From positions 67,168 to 131,167 of the forward strand of contig NZ_JBFNXH010000016.1 in NCBI RefSeq assembly GCF_040812395.1: a DNA stretch of 64,000 nt, given 5' to 3'. A program made the position numbers and the translations under genes. Positions 52,939 through 61,743 of this stretch are shown here, piece after piece; within the stretch, counting starts at the first letter, position 1, and each line of letters opens with the position of its first letter. Source of the DNA: Paenibacillus_E sp040812395. GTDB taxonomy: Bacteria; Bacillota; Bacilli; Paenibacillales; NBRC-103111. The notes below the pieces were generated by a model. The model saw nothing but the letters and a program-made list of their open reading frames with translations. It had not been told where the DNA came from and made no database searches.

Positions 52939-53650
52939 ATGTCTAAACCCATACGTTTGGGCGTGGAGAGGGAATTGGGTATAGGGTTCCAACCGCTGTT
53001 AAAGTCGTGTTCCTTGAATTTACAAGGTGGTTCGAACACGACTTTAAAGGCGGACGCTATCGCTTTTCCACCCCATACCCATTCCCTTCCTGTTCTACTC
53101 TGTGCTGCCTTCCAATTCTCGTTTAACTAACCTGTCTTCCTCCGGTATTCCTATCCATGAACACCCCTGTAAGATTCCGGGACATTTCGCCTCCGCAAGC
53201 TTCGCAAGAAAACGGAGGAGATGCTGCCGGACCGCCTATTCCCCATGCACAGCGAGATTGGCGGAACTACGATGCCTTATTCCACGATAACGTCCCTTTT
53301 CTCCCCCTGAAGCGGAACTAGGGTGCGTTAAATGAGCGAAAGTGTGTCTAGAACCCGCTAAAACTCAGCATTTCCTGCTCATAACGCACGGTAGTTCCGC
53401 GAAATGTCTCTACAACCGAAAATACCATTTCTTAATGCATCTACGTTCCGCTCACCCATGCAAAAAGACGATCTATCGCAGATCGAGGCGACATTTCAAT
53501 ACTACAAACAGATGTGGCACTTCCGGATCTTCTACGTCTATCCTGTCAAATGCCCGTACCCCACAATGCGTGCGGAATCTCTCCGCTCTGCGAGCTTGTC
53601 ACACACATACCTGACGACATACGCTTTCCTTAGCATGGGTATCCCTAACG
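52939..53650. repeat. Dispersed intergenic repeat, copy E (full length)
   Basis: The most complete copy: begins TCTAAACCCATACG as in copy B, includes the middle ATGAACACC...AAGATTCCGGG block and the four-motif core (about 53265-53452), and ends AGCATGGGTATCCCTAACG. It carries a palindromic insertion at about 52998-53060. Confidence 0.9.
52998..53060. mobile_element. Short palindromic insertion inside repeat copy E
   Basis: TTAAAGTCGTGTTC (52999-53012) and GAACACGACTTTAA (53034-53047) are perfect inverted repeats around a second palindrome, CCTTG/CAAGG. Copy B lacks the segment, and a near-duplicate CCGCT/ACGCT flanks it, as left by a small transposon-like insertion. Confidence 0.5.
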
Positions 53651-53654
53651 ATTC

Positions 53655-53695
53655 AAATAAACCTCCAACCCCGCCGTTATGCGGTTTTGGAGGCT
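53655..53695 (-). terminator. Terminator of the CGNR gene
   Basis: CCTCCAA pairs with TTGGAGG with an inner ACCGC/GCGGGG pairing, followed on the minus strand by TTTATTTG. Confidence 0.65.
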
Positions 53696-53757
53696 TTGGC
53701 CGTTGTGGCGGTTCTGGAGGTTTTGGCATACAGGTAAGCAACTGCATGTTCAGGTAT

Positions 53758-54372
53758 TCACAGGCTGCTTTTTTCCTGCTTTTTACGGTGATAATGCTGA
53801 TTAACTTTTACGCGATTCCCGCATCTCTCCATACTGCACCAGCGCCTTTGCTGGTTTCGGCTGGTATCGTAGAAATACAAAATGCAAACGGTGTTCTCGC
53901 ATTTTTTCAAATTATCCGGCTTGAACGACATGAAGAAAAGCGCCGCTTCTTCCAGAAACAAAGCCGGCAGTTGCGAGATGTCGTAATACCTCACTGCAGA
54001 TGCGGCGGATCCTTGTTTGTCGAGCTGATAATATCCTCTGTACCTGGTAAGCTCCTTATTTATATATGCGATAAAGGAATCCGGTACTTCTTTATCCCTG
54101 ATAATGTCTATAACCGCTTGCTCCAAGCGGTTTCTGAAGGACAATATCCGCTCGAAAATCTCTTCCCGCTTAAGGGCATGATCAGCATCCAACTGCCCAG
54201 TAACGAACCTGCGCTTCCCCGCTTGCTCTAACCATTGCAGCAAATCATACCAATTATGCAAGAGCTCTGTTCGAACGCCCTTTATGTTTTTTCTTGTATT
54301 CACAAAATCAGTAACAAAGTGGTTGCCGTCAAAAATATAACCTGTTTGTTTCACAGCAAGTCTCATCTCCAT
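53758..54372 (-). CDS. CGNR zinc-finger (ABATE-domain) regulator
   Basis: A 204-residue protein. The N-terminal ABATE domain (DFVNTRKNIKG and DLLQWLEQAG) is followed by the CGNR zinc finger KCENTVC...DTSRNQQRRWCSMERCGNRVK near residues 157-188, with all four Cys present. This type is thought to regulate adjacent genes. It is divergent from the VOC and PPOX genes, 118 bp apart, so it likely controls them. Confidence 0.9.
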   Translation of the reverse strand: MEMRLAVKQTGYIFDGNHFVTDFVNTRKNIKGVRTELLHNWYDLLQWLEQAGKRRFVTGQLDADHALKREEIFERILSFRNRLEQAVIDIIRDKEVPDSFIAYINKELTRYRGYYQLDKQGSAASAVRYYDISQLPALFLEEAALFFMSFKPDNLKKCENTVCILYFYDTSRNQQRRWCSMERCGNRVKVNQHYHRKKQEKSSL

Positions 54373-54499
54373 TCAGACTGCGATTTCGCTCCATCACTCA
54401 CACGTTTATTTTAACCACCTAATTGGGTATTTACAAGTTAAAATGTTCCAGTGTATTATAATACCTGTAATACTAATTTGATGGTTAGGAGTGATGGTT

Positions 54500-54937
54500 A
54501 TGCAGTTAGGTCATATTGGTTTAAATGTTACGGAATTGGATCGTTCCGTTCGATTCTATTCAGAGGTACTGGGCTTCACATTGCGAACCCGTTCTGACGA
54601 AACCGGCAAGAAATTTGCGTTGCTTGGTGACGATCGCAAGAACTTGGTAACGCTGTGGCAGCAAAGCGAGGGAACGTTCTCCCCTCAGTTGCCGGGTCTC
54701 CATCACTTGGCCTTTGAAGTCGACTCCGTCGAAATCGTAAAAAGTTTTGAAGAGAAGCTTAAAGCGCATGGCATCCCTTTCATTTATGAAGGCATGGTCG
54801 CCCATGTTGAAGGCGCGGATTCGGGAGGCATCTATTTCGAAGACCCGGATGGCTTTCGACTTGAGATCTACACGTTATCAGGCGTTAGCGGTCATTCCTG
54901 TTCGCCAACAACCGGCAGGGCCTGCGGATTTTTCTAA
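54500..54937 (+). CDS. VOC-family (glyoxalase/dioxygenase fold) protein
   Basis: A 145-residue protein starting at MQLGHIGLNVTELDRS. Metal ligands are likely His5 (GHIGL), His near 73 (GLHHLAFEV) and Glu near 121 (FRLEIYTL). Proteins of this shape include glyoxalase I, fosfomycin resistance enzymes and ring dioxygenases; substrate unknown. ATG 54500 follows AGGAG by eight bases. Its stop overlaps the start of the next gene by one base (TAATGA). Confidence 0.88.
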   Translation: MQLGHIGLNVTELDRSVRFYSEVLGFTLRTRSDETGKKFALLGDDRKNLVTLWQQSEGTFSPQLPGLHHLAFEVDSVEIVKSFEEKLKAHGIPFIYEGMVAHVEGADSGGIYFEDPDGFRLEIYTLSGVSGHSCSPTTGRACGFF

Positions 54938-55848
54938 TGAATTATCATCCGAATGAGATACGCGTTCAGGAACGCGCAGGCGTCCGTCATATCGCGGAAC
55001 GCAAAAATGATATTTATTCGGACATCCCGCTCGTAGCTCAATCGTTTTTGGAACGTCAACCCTTTATCATTCTTGGCGCCGCACAAGAGAACGGCAATGT
55101 GTGGGCCTCCGCATTATTTGGTAACCAAGGTTTCGTGCAAGTGATGGATTCGCGCATGATCCGTATTCAGCAACTTCCCCGTGCAAACGATCCTTTACAC
55201 CAATGCATCTGGAAAGACAACAATTTAGGGACCATTGCGATGGATTTTGCCGCACGACAGCGAATGCGGACAAACGGAATCATCCGTGAGACGGATTCGA
55301 ACGGACTAACGCTTCAAGTTCATCAGGTCTACTCCAATTGCCCGAAATATATTCAAGCACGCGATTGGTCCATCGCTGATGAACGGAAAGACGACCGGCA
55401 AAGCTCATATCTATCAACCATGACGGAGGCTGCCAAGCGGCTGATTCAGGCAGCCGACACTTTTTTTATCGCCAGCCATCACCCCCATTATGGCGCGGAC
55501 ATCTCTCATCGTGGAGGAATGCCCGGATTTGTTCAGGTGCTGGATGACCATACGCTTGTTTTTCCTGATTATAAAGGCAACTCGATGTTTAATACCCTCG
55601 GCAATTTGGATGGCTATCCGCAGGCAGGACTCGTATTTCTGGATTTTGAAACGGGGAGTATGTTGCAATTGAGCGGTACTGTGGAAGTAGAATGGGGAAC
55701 TACAGCCATAAACGGGATCATTGGAGCGGAGCGAATGGTTCGCTTTCATGTCGAACAGAGCAGATTTACCCTGAGCGAAATGCCCTTGAACTGGACATTT
55801 GTCAGCTACTCTCCGGCAAATCCCAAGCCCAAACTCAAGAGCGAGTGA
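54937..55848 (+). CDS. Pyridoxamine-phosphate-oxidase-like flavoprotein
   Basis: A 303-residue protein of the split-barrel FMN-binding fold. It contains PFIILGAAQENGNVWASALFG near residue 42 and the second-half stretch FIASHHPHYGADISHRGG near 177, a hallmark of this long PPOX group that may bind FMN or F420-like cofactors. It lies in an operon with the VOC protein under the divergent CGNR regulator; a role in degrading or detoxifying a xenobiotic is possible. Confidence 0.85.
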   Translation: MNYHPNEIRVQERAGVRHIAERKNDIYSDIPLVAQSFLERQPFIILGAAQENGNVWASALFGNQGFVQVMDSRMIRIQQLPRANDPLHQCIWKDNNLGTIAMDFAARQRMRTNGIIRETDSNGLTLQVHQVYSNCPKYIQARDWSIADERKDDRQSSYLSTMTEAAKRLIQAADTFFIASHHPHYGADISHRGGMPGFVQVLDDHTLVFPDYKGNSMFNTLGNLDGYPQAGLVFLDFETGSMLQLSGTVEVEWGTTAINGIIGAERMVRFHVEQSRFTLSEMPLNWTFVSYSPANPKPKLKSE

Positions 55849-55865
55849 ATCCAGCCACAGCTTAC

Positions 55866-55919
55866 AAAAAGACCTCTAGCGTGAACCGTCAATGTAACGG
55901 CTTGCACGTTAGAGGTCTT
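55866..55919 (+). terminator. Terminator after the PPOX gene
   Basis: GACCTCTA pairs with TAGAGGTC with inner CGTG/CACG and CCGT/ACGG pairings; TTGTCC follows. The A-run on the left may serve the convergent gene. Confidence 0.75.
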
Positions 55920-55950
55920 GTCCCTTACAACCAAAACACCCGATTTTCGA

Positions 55951-56526
55951 TTATTTTTTATTCTCGCTAAAGTTCCAACTGCCTGTTATCGGCGGGTTTT
56001 TGCTGCCCGTTTTCGATTGTGAAACATATTTCAATTCCAAGCTGTTAACATTTATGGTGATCGTTTCTAAAGCATTATTAAAACTGTAGTCTGCGATGTG
56101 TACGGTGCTTAAATCAATCGTAAGCAAAGGCGCAGCATGATCGCCACGCGTTACAAATACGAGTTGACCCGTTTTAATCGCTTTTCCAGTCGCTGCGTCC
56201 AGAAAAATAGGAACAGAAGCTGAATCTACTTGCTTGGTGATGACGAACTCTTTCAGTGAAGTTTTACCGGATCCCGATCCACTGCCTGAGCTGGCACTCG
56301 ATATTGAATTCGCGACATCGAACTCAACACCGGCAAGCTGAATCCACTTTTCATACCCCTTCGCTGCCACATCACCCGTGATGCCATCCAATTTCAAGTA
56401 CACATCATAGTTGAGAACCGGATTTTCTTTTGCAGTTGTTTCAGCAGCAGTAGGTACCACACTAAAAAGTAATGCTAATAAACAAGCTGCAATAACCGCA
56501 AGAAGTTGTTTTTTTAACCTTACCAT
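55951..56526 (-). CDS. Secreted Hcp-fold protein (type VI tube-protein family)
   Basis: A 191-residue protein with a signal peptide (MVRLKKQLLAV, hydrophobic core to VVPTAA, about 28 residues). The mature part has the Hcp family pattern: YDVYLKLDGITGDVAAKGYE, WIQLAGVEFDVANS, a Gly/Ser loop, SLKEFVITKQVDSASVPIFL, DAATGKAIK, and a final beta strand LELKYVS. Hcp normally forms the type VI needle tube in Gram-negative bacteria, yet this gene has a Sec signal and no type VI genes nearby. It may be a surface or extracellular protein of the Hcp1 group. The site GGAGG lies about ten bases before the ATG. Confidence 0.7.
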   Translation of the reverse strand: MVRLKKQLLAVIAACLLALLFSVVPTAAETTAKENPVLNYDVYLKLDGITGDVAAKGYEKWIQLAGVEFDVANSISSASSGSGSGSGKTSLKEFVITKQVDSASVPIFLDAATGKAIKTGQLVFVTRGDHAAPLLTIDLSTVHIADYSFNNALETITINVNSLELKYVSQSKTGSKNPPITGSWNFSENKK

Positions 56527-56730
56527 GGGAATCACTCCTCCAAAAAGATCAATGAAACAAGATAAATTGTAACATTAAAATTTGAAGGAATGTCGCTGTA
56601 CGCCTATATTTAATGCATTATTAATACGATTAGACAAAGAATGACGAAGCTTCCCATAAAACGATTCCAAAGCTTTAGCATTTGGACCTATTTACTTGCG
56701 ACCCTCCAGTTCCTGATCTTCAGTGCTCTG

Positions 56731-57546
56731 TTATTTAAGTCCGGCATGCATGAAACTCTCTACAAATTGACGCTGAAAAATGAAAAATGCCAATAACAGC
56801 GGCAACACGACCAGAAGCGTGGCGGCGGTCACGGTCCCCCATTGCGCTCCAGTTTCCGAGGTTTGGGCGAATATGGCGAGTCCTACCGTCAGCGAACGGT
56901 TTTCCACCGAGTTGGTCACGATGAGCGGCCACATGAAGTTGCTCCAATGCGTAGATACGGAGATGAGCCCGAACGCGATATAGGTAGGCTTGGCGGTTGG
57001 GAAATATACGTGCCATAAGGTGCGCCACCAAGGACAGCCATCCACCTTCGACGCTTCGTCCAACTCCAACGGAATTTGCTTAAAAGTTTGCCTGAGCAGA
57101 AACACGCCGAATGACGATGCCCAAAATGGCAGCATAATCGCTAATTTCGTATCTACTAAACCAAGCTGCTTAATCACCGTATAGTTCGGAAAGATGAGAA
57201 CCTCTGCCGGGATCATGATTTGAATGAGAAATAAGATGAACACAACGCTTTGTCCAATGAACCGCAGACGGGCGAATGCATAGGCAGCCAGCGTCGCTGT
57301 TATGATTTGCGCCGCTAGAATCCCCACGACGATGATCATGGTATTACTGTAATACCTGACAAAAGGAACCGTTGTCCAAGCAGATACATAATTGCTGAAC
57401 GTCGGATTCATGATAGCGAATGGATTTACTCTCGTTATAACTTCACTGGATGGCGTAAATGAGGTGAAAATGGTCCATACCAGCGGGATTAGAAATACAA
57501 TGCCTAATAAAATAATAACGGATCGATTTAAACTCCGAACCAACAT
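56731..57546 (-). CDS. Sugar ABC transporter permease, MalG/UgpE-like
   Basis: A 271-residue CUT1 permease with six membrane segments. The EAA loop reads LDEASKVDGCPWWRTLWHVYFP near residue 166. It works with the upstream MalF-type subunit. Neither a solute-binding protein nor an ATPase is within reach on either side. Confidence 0.92.
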   Translation of the reverse strand: MLVRSLNRSVIILLGIVFLIPLVWTIFTSFTPSSEVITRVNPFAIMNPTFSNYVSAWTTVPFVRYYSNTMIIVVGILAAQIITATLAAYAFARLRFIGQSVVFILFLIQIMIPAEVLIFPNYTVIKQLGLVDTKLAIMLPFWASSFGVFLLRQTFKQIPLELDEASKVDGCPWWRTLWHVYFPTAKPTYIAFGLISVSTHWSNFMWPLIVTNSVENRSLTVGLAIFAQTSETGAQWGTVTAATLLVVLPLLLAFFIFQRQFVESFMHAGLK

Positions 57547-57560
57547 CAGTCAGCTTCCCC

Positions 57561-58457
57561 CTAGTAATGAACGCGTTTATCCAGAAAAGCGTAATTAAAT
57601 ATCGAAACGGCAAGCAAAATAGCCAGGAGTATAACCGTCAGCACAGAGGCTTTGCCCATGTCCCAGAAACTAAACGCAGTTTCGTAGATGTGATACAGCA
57701 GCAGATTACTTGCATTGTCAGGCCCGCCTTTTGTCATAATGTAAAGGTGATCGACAAGCTTGAAGGAGTTCGTCACCGCGATAATCATGACGAATAGCGT
57801 CGTCGGCATCAGCAGCGGAAACGTGATTGTACGAAACACACGCCACGGACTCGCTCCCTCCATCTCGGCAGCCTCGTACACTTCCTTGGGCAAGTTTTGC
57901 AGTCCCGCCAAATAGAAAATCATGAAAAATCCGGATTCCTTCCATATCACCATGAAAATCATGCTAAAAAGAACCCAATGCGGATCCCCCAACCAATTAT
58001 GGATTGGCAAACCCAAATACCCTAAAAATTTATCCAGCAAACCATAATCAGGCGTATAAATAAACAACCAGATGTTCGCAATCGCAATCATCGGGATGAT
58101 TGTCGGATAGAAGAAAGCCGCTCGCAGGATGCTCGTTCCCCTCAGCTTGTTATTCACCCAAACCGCCAAATATATCGCAAGCAGCACGCTTGTCGGCACG
58201 GTGCCAATCGACAGCAGGATATTGTTTTTCATCACCTTGATAAACACTTCATCTTGCAGAACTTGGGCATATTGATCCCAGCCTACATACTTATTGACAG
58301 AGAGTGTGGTGCTGAAAAAACTCAAATACACCGATTTGATCGTCGGATAAAACGTAAAGAGTGCCAGTAAGACCAAAGATGGAAGCAGCAGCGCATAGGC
58401 AAAAGCATTTTCTTTCCAGTCAATTCTTTTTCTTGATAGCAGCGTTTGCTGTTTCAA
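57561..58457 (-). CDS. Sugar ABC transporter permease, MalF/UgpA-like
   Basis: A 298-residue permease. The EAA loop is YEAAEMEGASPWRVFRTITFPLL near residue 203, and the conserved MTKGGP near 254. ATG at 58457 is preceded by GGGGGATTTATTTG, a ribosome site with about eight bases of spacing. First gene of a pair with the MalG-like subunit, 14 bases apart. Promoter and leader contain a terminator-like hairpin. Confidence 0.92.
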   Translation of the reverse strand: MKQQTLLSRKRIDWKENAFAYALLLPSLVLLALFTFYPTIKSVYLSFFSTTLSVNKYVGWDQYAQVLQDEVFIKVMKNNILLSIGTVPTSVLLAIYLAVWVNNKLRGTSILRAAFFYPTIIPMIAIANIWLFIYTPDYGLLDKFLGYLGLPIHNWLGDPHWVLFSMIFMVIWKESGFFMIFYLAGLQNLPKEVYEAAEMEGASPWRVFRTITFPLLMPTTLFVMIIAVTNSFKLVDHLYIMTKGGPDNASNLLLYHIYETAFSFWDMGKASVLTVILLAILLAVSIFNYAFLDKRVHY

Positions 58458-58494
58458 ATAAATCCCCCCATACCCAAATGAATCGCATACATCC

Positions 58495-58602
58495 CTTCAA
58501 AAAAATAAAACCCTTGCCCGAAAATGTAAAATAAGATCTCCAGACCCATGCACAGAGAGGCACGATCCAGCTCTTTTTCACACTTTACTGAACAAGGGTT
58601 TT
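58495..58602 (-). terminator. Terminator-like hairpin in the leader of the permease pair
   Basis: AAAACCCTTG (58593-58602) and CAAGGGTTTT (58507-58516) are perfect arms of 10 bp around a 76-base loop, followed by ATTTTTTT. It ends 38 bp before the permease start, so it could be an attenuator, or the end of a vanished upstream gene such as the missing binding protein. The bases of a T-box are not present. Confidence 0.5.
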
Positions 58603-58731
58603 CTCATATTCTCGACCCAGAATTCTCAGTTTGCTGCTGAATATTTAATTGATGAATCTATCATAAACGCTAATTGTCAACGGGATATTAAATTCGTGTG
58701 AGCGTTTTGTAAATGACTTTCGCAGACCATT

Positions 58732-59688
58732 CTAGGAGCGCAGGCTGCTCCAGGTGGAGGAACCCACAATGCCATCGCTAGTTAGGCCTTTTGCCGTCTG
58801 GAACTTCTTGACCGCACTTTCCGTACCCGTACCAAAACTACCGTCCGCCGTAACCGTATATCCTTTTTTGGTAAGAAGTCTTTGCAGCACTTTAACTTCA
58901 TCCCCTGAACTTCCGTTCCGAAGAACAGTTGTTGTGCTTGCCAGGGCACTCAGTTTCGTGGATGTTGAAGAGCCGACAATGCCATCGGCGGTAAGTCCAT
59001 GTGCCGATTGAAATTGCTTGACGATCGCTTCCGTACCACTACCAAAACTACCGTCTGCCGCTAACGTATATCCTACTCGATTCAGGTTGGTTTGTAAGGT
59101 CACGACGGCGGCTCCACTGTCTCCTACTTTCAAAACCGTCCCTGTTCCTGTCGTGGAGGAAAGAATGTGATGAACCCCGTCAGACGTTGGGTAAGGTAGG
59201 ATCAAGCCTGCTTGTTTAGCTAAAGCCACCAGCTTACTGTTTACAAACTTAAGACCGTTAAGTGCCACGCCGTTCTCATCAGTTACGGTCGCATCAAAGG
59301 CATCGCCTACTGTATGCGGAGCCGTAGCTGAAGGTTCTGCAACTAGAGTACCCAAACCATGCTTGGCCATCTCGGCTTGGCAAACATTTTTATTTTGAAC
59401 AACTTCGTATAAGTGCCTTTGGTATTGATAGGGGCGATAGGCTGAGCTGAACGTAATCGTCCACCCCTTGGCCTTTATCAACTGAGCATAAGTATCCTTA
59501 GCCGCAATAACTTCCGGTTTCACATTGGTCCAAATAAGATTCTGTCCAGCCTCCATTTTTATTGCTAATGAATCTGTCATTGGCGTTAAGACACTTGAAC
59601 ATGTTGTAGCTGCATGTGCTGGTGTGATACCCGTAAACAATAAGCCTGCTGCGAGTGTGAATGATAGCAGTTTTCTTTTTAACAACAT
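58732..59688 (-). CDS. Secreted peptidoglycan peptidase (M15/VanY-like) with two PG-binding domains
   Basis: A 318-residue secreted protein. Signal peptide ends near AHA at residue 27. The peptidase domain (30-175) has SSAYRPYQYQRHLYEVV, the metal-ligand pair in APHTVGDAFDATV (His near 126, Asp near 133) and GVHHIL near 169. Two PG_binding_1 repeats follow (about 185-245 and 255-318), each with a DGSFGSGTE or DGSFGTGTE and DGIVGSST motif. It probably trims D-Ala from peptidoglycan stems or acts as an endopeptidase. TTGGGAGGAAG precedes the ATG. Confidence 0.9.
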   Translation of the reverse strand: MLLKRKLLSFTLAAGLLFTGITPAHAATTCSSVLTPMTDSLAIKMEAGQNLIWTNVKPEVIAAKDTYAQLIKAKGWTITFSSAYRPYQYQRHLYEVVQNKNVCQAEMAKHGLGTLVAEPSATAPHTVGDAFDATVTDENGVALNGLKFVNSKLVALAKQAGLILPYPTSDGVHHILSSTTGTGTVLKVGDSGAAVVTLQTNLNRVGYTLAADGSFGSGTEAIVKQFQSAHGLTADGIVGSSTSTKLSALASTTTVLRNGSSGDEVKVLQRLLTKKGYTVTADGSFGTGTESAVKKFQTAKGLTSDGIVGSSTWSSLRS

Positions 59689-59902
59689 TTAACTTCCTCC
59701 CAATAAATGATAGTAAATGGCAATAATCTTCCATTTGAATCTAGTATATATCATTTAAATCGGGATTTTTGGTGTTTTATGGTATTTTTTCTAAATATTT
59801 TATGAAGGAAATGTCGATTGGCGCGATCCTCCAGGAGAGACATTTTAACAAAACATGGCGCTATCGATTTCAGCAAGCTTATTTAGCAACGAAGTGAAAA
59901 TA

Positions 59903-59928
59903 GAAAAAAACGGCAGCTTTCGCCGCCG
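59903..59928 (-). terminator. Terminator of the 122-residue gene
   Basis: GGCGGCG, a GAAA tetraloop-like turn, GCTGCCG (one mismatch) and TTTTTTTC on the minus strand. Confidence 0.7.
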
Positions 59929-59947
59929 CTAACAGATATTCGAAACC

Positions 59948-60316
59948 CTAGACGTTGATATAAATTTTATTCATTTCTTCTTGGGTAAAGCGATGGACAG
60001 CGACGGGTACCCCATTTCTTTTGCCCCAAGCGGATACCAGTACATTCTTTTCTTTTACAATAAACTCAATCTCGAACTGAAACAGCTGGGCAACGTTCAG
60101 TTGCACAAAACCGGATGATCCCGGAGCAAGGGTTAGTGTATGGCTAGCCACCAAAGATTTTTTTCCATTCAATCTGAAAAGACGGACATGGACAGTAGCC
60201 CTCTTGGAGCTATTGTTAAGTGCTTTAGCAAATACAACGCGAGAGATACCGGGCAGCTTGTTTATTCCAATCGCGTTTTCCACTGGACCTGTGGAATATT
60301 TAATAGCAATGGCCAC
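59948..60316 (-). CDS. Conserved-looking 122-residue protein, unknown function
   Basis: No signal peptide or membrane segment. The sequence alternates short hydrophobic strands (RVVFAKALNN, ATVHVRLFRL, ASHTLTLAPG, GFVQLNVAQL), which suggests a small immunoglobulin-like beta sandwich. Domains like this are often attached to surface or spore proteins. AGGAAGTG lies before the ATG at a long distance. I do not recognise the family. Confidence 0.6.
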   Translation of the reverse strand: MAIAIKYSTGPVENAIGINKLPGISRVVFAKALNNSSKRATVHVRLFRLNGKKSLVASHTLTLAPGSSGFVQLNVAQLFQFEIEFIVKEKNVLVSAWGKRNGVPVAVHRFTQEEMNKIYINV

Positions 60317-60491
60317 CTATCAACACTTCCTTTTTATTTGATAGTATAAGTATATGAGTTTGGAAGTATTTGGTCATAAGGTAATCGTCCATTTGCAATC
60401 CCAATTAAATGAGATGCCGTTCTGCCCGATAATCTCTCCGTATGCACTTATGTAATCGCTTTCATTTTAGCCGCACGATTGGGGCCGCAGT

Positions 60492-61277
60492 CTAGTTTTT
60501 GTCCTTAATCATGACGAAAGCTCTTCTTGTTAAAGGGTCCTCCGGCAAGTTGGTGTCAATTAATTCAATAGAGAATGACTCGGGATTTTCTTTAAGATCA
60601 TCGCGATGGAGGGATATTTTAATTGGCTTTACGGATTCGCCTTCATTGAAAAGTAATGTGTATTTTTTTCTATAATTACTCCCTAGTATTTCATAATCAA
60701 ATAACTCTTCTGCAGAATCATCACTCACCCGAAAGTAGACATTCAATTTTCCACGATTATCACCAGTGCGATATACATTTAGTGTAACCGTAGTGCCTTC
60801 ATCGCCCCAATTCATCAATGAATTTGAATCAAAATGAACGTAACCCATCTCTGGAGTAAGCCAATCTGTACGGTTTATCCAAGTTGTGATCTCCTCATAC
60901 TCATAATTAAGAGTTACTTCAGGATTAAGAAATAAATCATTCCACTGATAATCTTCCGCCTTTTTGAGTGGCTTTCCTGAATTATCAAATAACTGATAAG
61001 TATATTTGTAAACTCCAGGAGGAAGCCATATTTCCGACTTTCCTTGCTTATTACTCGGGGTTGAATAGTAATTTTTCACACCATCGAAAGCAACAACTTT
61101 TACATTTGGAACTCGAGGATAACCGTCTATTCGTTCTATGAAGGTAAATTTTAGATGAGAAAGATGCGTTGTGTCGTTCTTTACTGTATCTGCATAAGCA
61201 GGCGATAAACCAAATGCTGCAAAGATTACTGTAAACAAAAAGATTTTAATTTTGTTTGCTAATGTAACCAATGACAT
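60492..61277 (-). CDS. Secreted Calx-beta-domain protein
   Basis: A 261-residue secreted protein with a signal peptide ending at SPAYA. A middle domain resembles a SpaA/Cna-type beta sandwich (PNVKVVAFDG...KQGKSEIWLPPGVYKYTYQ, residues 55-105). The C-terminal 110 residues are a Calx-beta domain: VYRTGDNRGKLNVYFRVSDD, FNEGESVKPIKISLHRDD, ENPESFSIELID. Calx-beta domains bind calcium and occur in adhesion proteins. The start is ambiguous: ATG 61277 almost touches GGAGGAG, while TTG 61271, two codons later, has six bases of spacing and may be the true start. Confidence 0.75.
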   Translation of the reverse strand: MSLVTLANKIKIFLFTVIFAAFGLSPAYADTVKNDTTHLSHLKFTFIERIDGYPRVPNVKVVAFDGVKNYYSTPSNKQGKSEIWLPPGVYKYTYQLFDNSGKPLKKAEDYQWNDLFLNPEVTLNYEYEEITTWINRTDWLTPEMGYVHFDSNSLMNWGDEGTTVTLNVYRTGDNRGKLNVYFRVSDDSAEELFDYEILGSNYRKKYTLLFNEGESVKPIKISLHRDDLKENPESFSIELIDTNLPEDPLTRRAFVMIKDKN

Positions 61278-61286
61278 CTCCTCCAC

Positions 61287-61743
61287 TACATACAGTTATT
61301 TACTCTTTTCCATGCCTCTCAACTCTTCGATTATCCTCCCTTCACAGCTTAAATACTAGAAGTTGTTGGCATAAATTGCAATGGTTCGAGAGGATTAATA
61401 GTAGAAGTTTTTAAGTTAATTTCTGTCGAAAATGTACTGTCGAAAAAGTAGAATTATTGGTTAAGTAAGGAGCGGATTTCATCGAATATTTATACCGAAC
61501 TTAGGCCATTTGCCGACAATAAACTGACGGGCGAAACCAGAAGGGTTTCGCATGGCAGGCTAGCCTATCATGCCCGCCACTCCTAGTAAAATCGCAGTCT
61601 ATTTTACTCGTTTAGAGTAGCGAATAAACCATTTTTTATTATATACTACTATATATTAGGAGCCAATTTCGACCAAGAAACCATTTGGTTGCTTGCAGCA
61701 GGGTTCTTACCTATCATCCAAATCCATTCCGAGGAGAATCCCA
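61287..61743. other. Gene-free stretch with a compact structured element
   Basis: At 61529-61575 GGGC/GCCC closes a junction of two hairpins, GAAACC-AGAA-GGTTTC and ATG..AGGCTAGCCT..CAT. No promoter or terminator flanks it convincingly, so a small RNA is only a possibility. An AT-rich segment, TATTATATACTACTATATATT (about 61637), may hold the promoter of the next gene. Confidence 0.35.

Noticed and set aside
53404..54231. 275-residue plus-strand frame with a Gly/Phe-rich stretch
   Set aside because: Begins in repeat copy E, crosses the CGNR terminator and then runs antisense to the CGNR gene.
58507..58602. T-box leader ahead of the sugar permeases
   Set aside because: No GGGTGGNACCGCG-type antiterminator sequence and no specifier loop.
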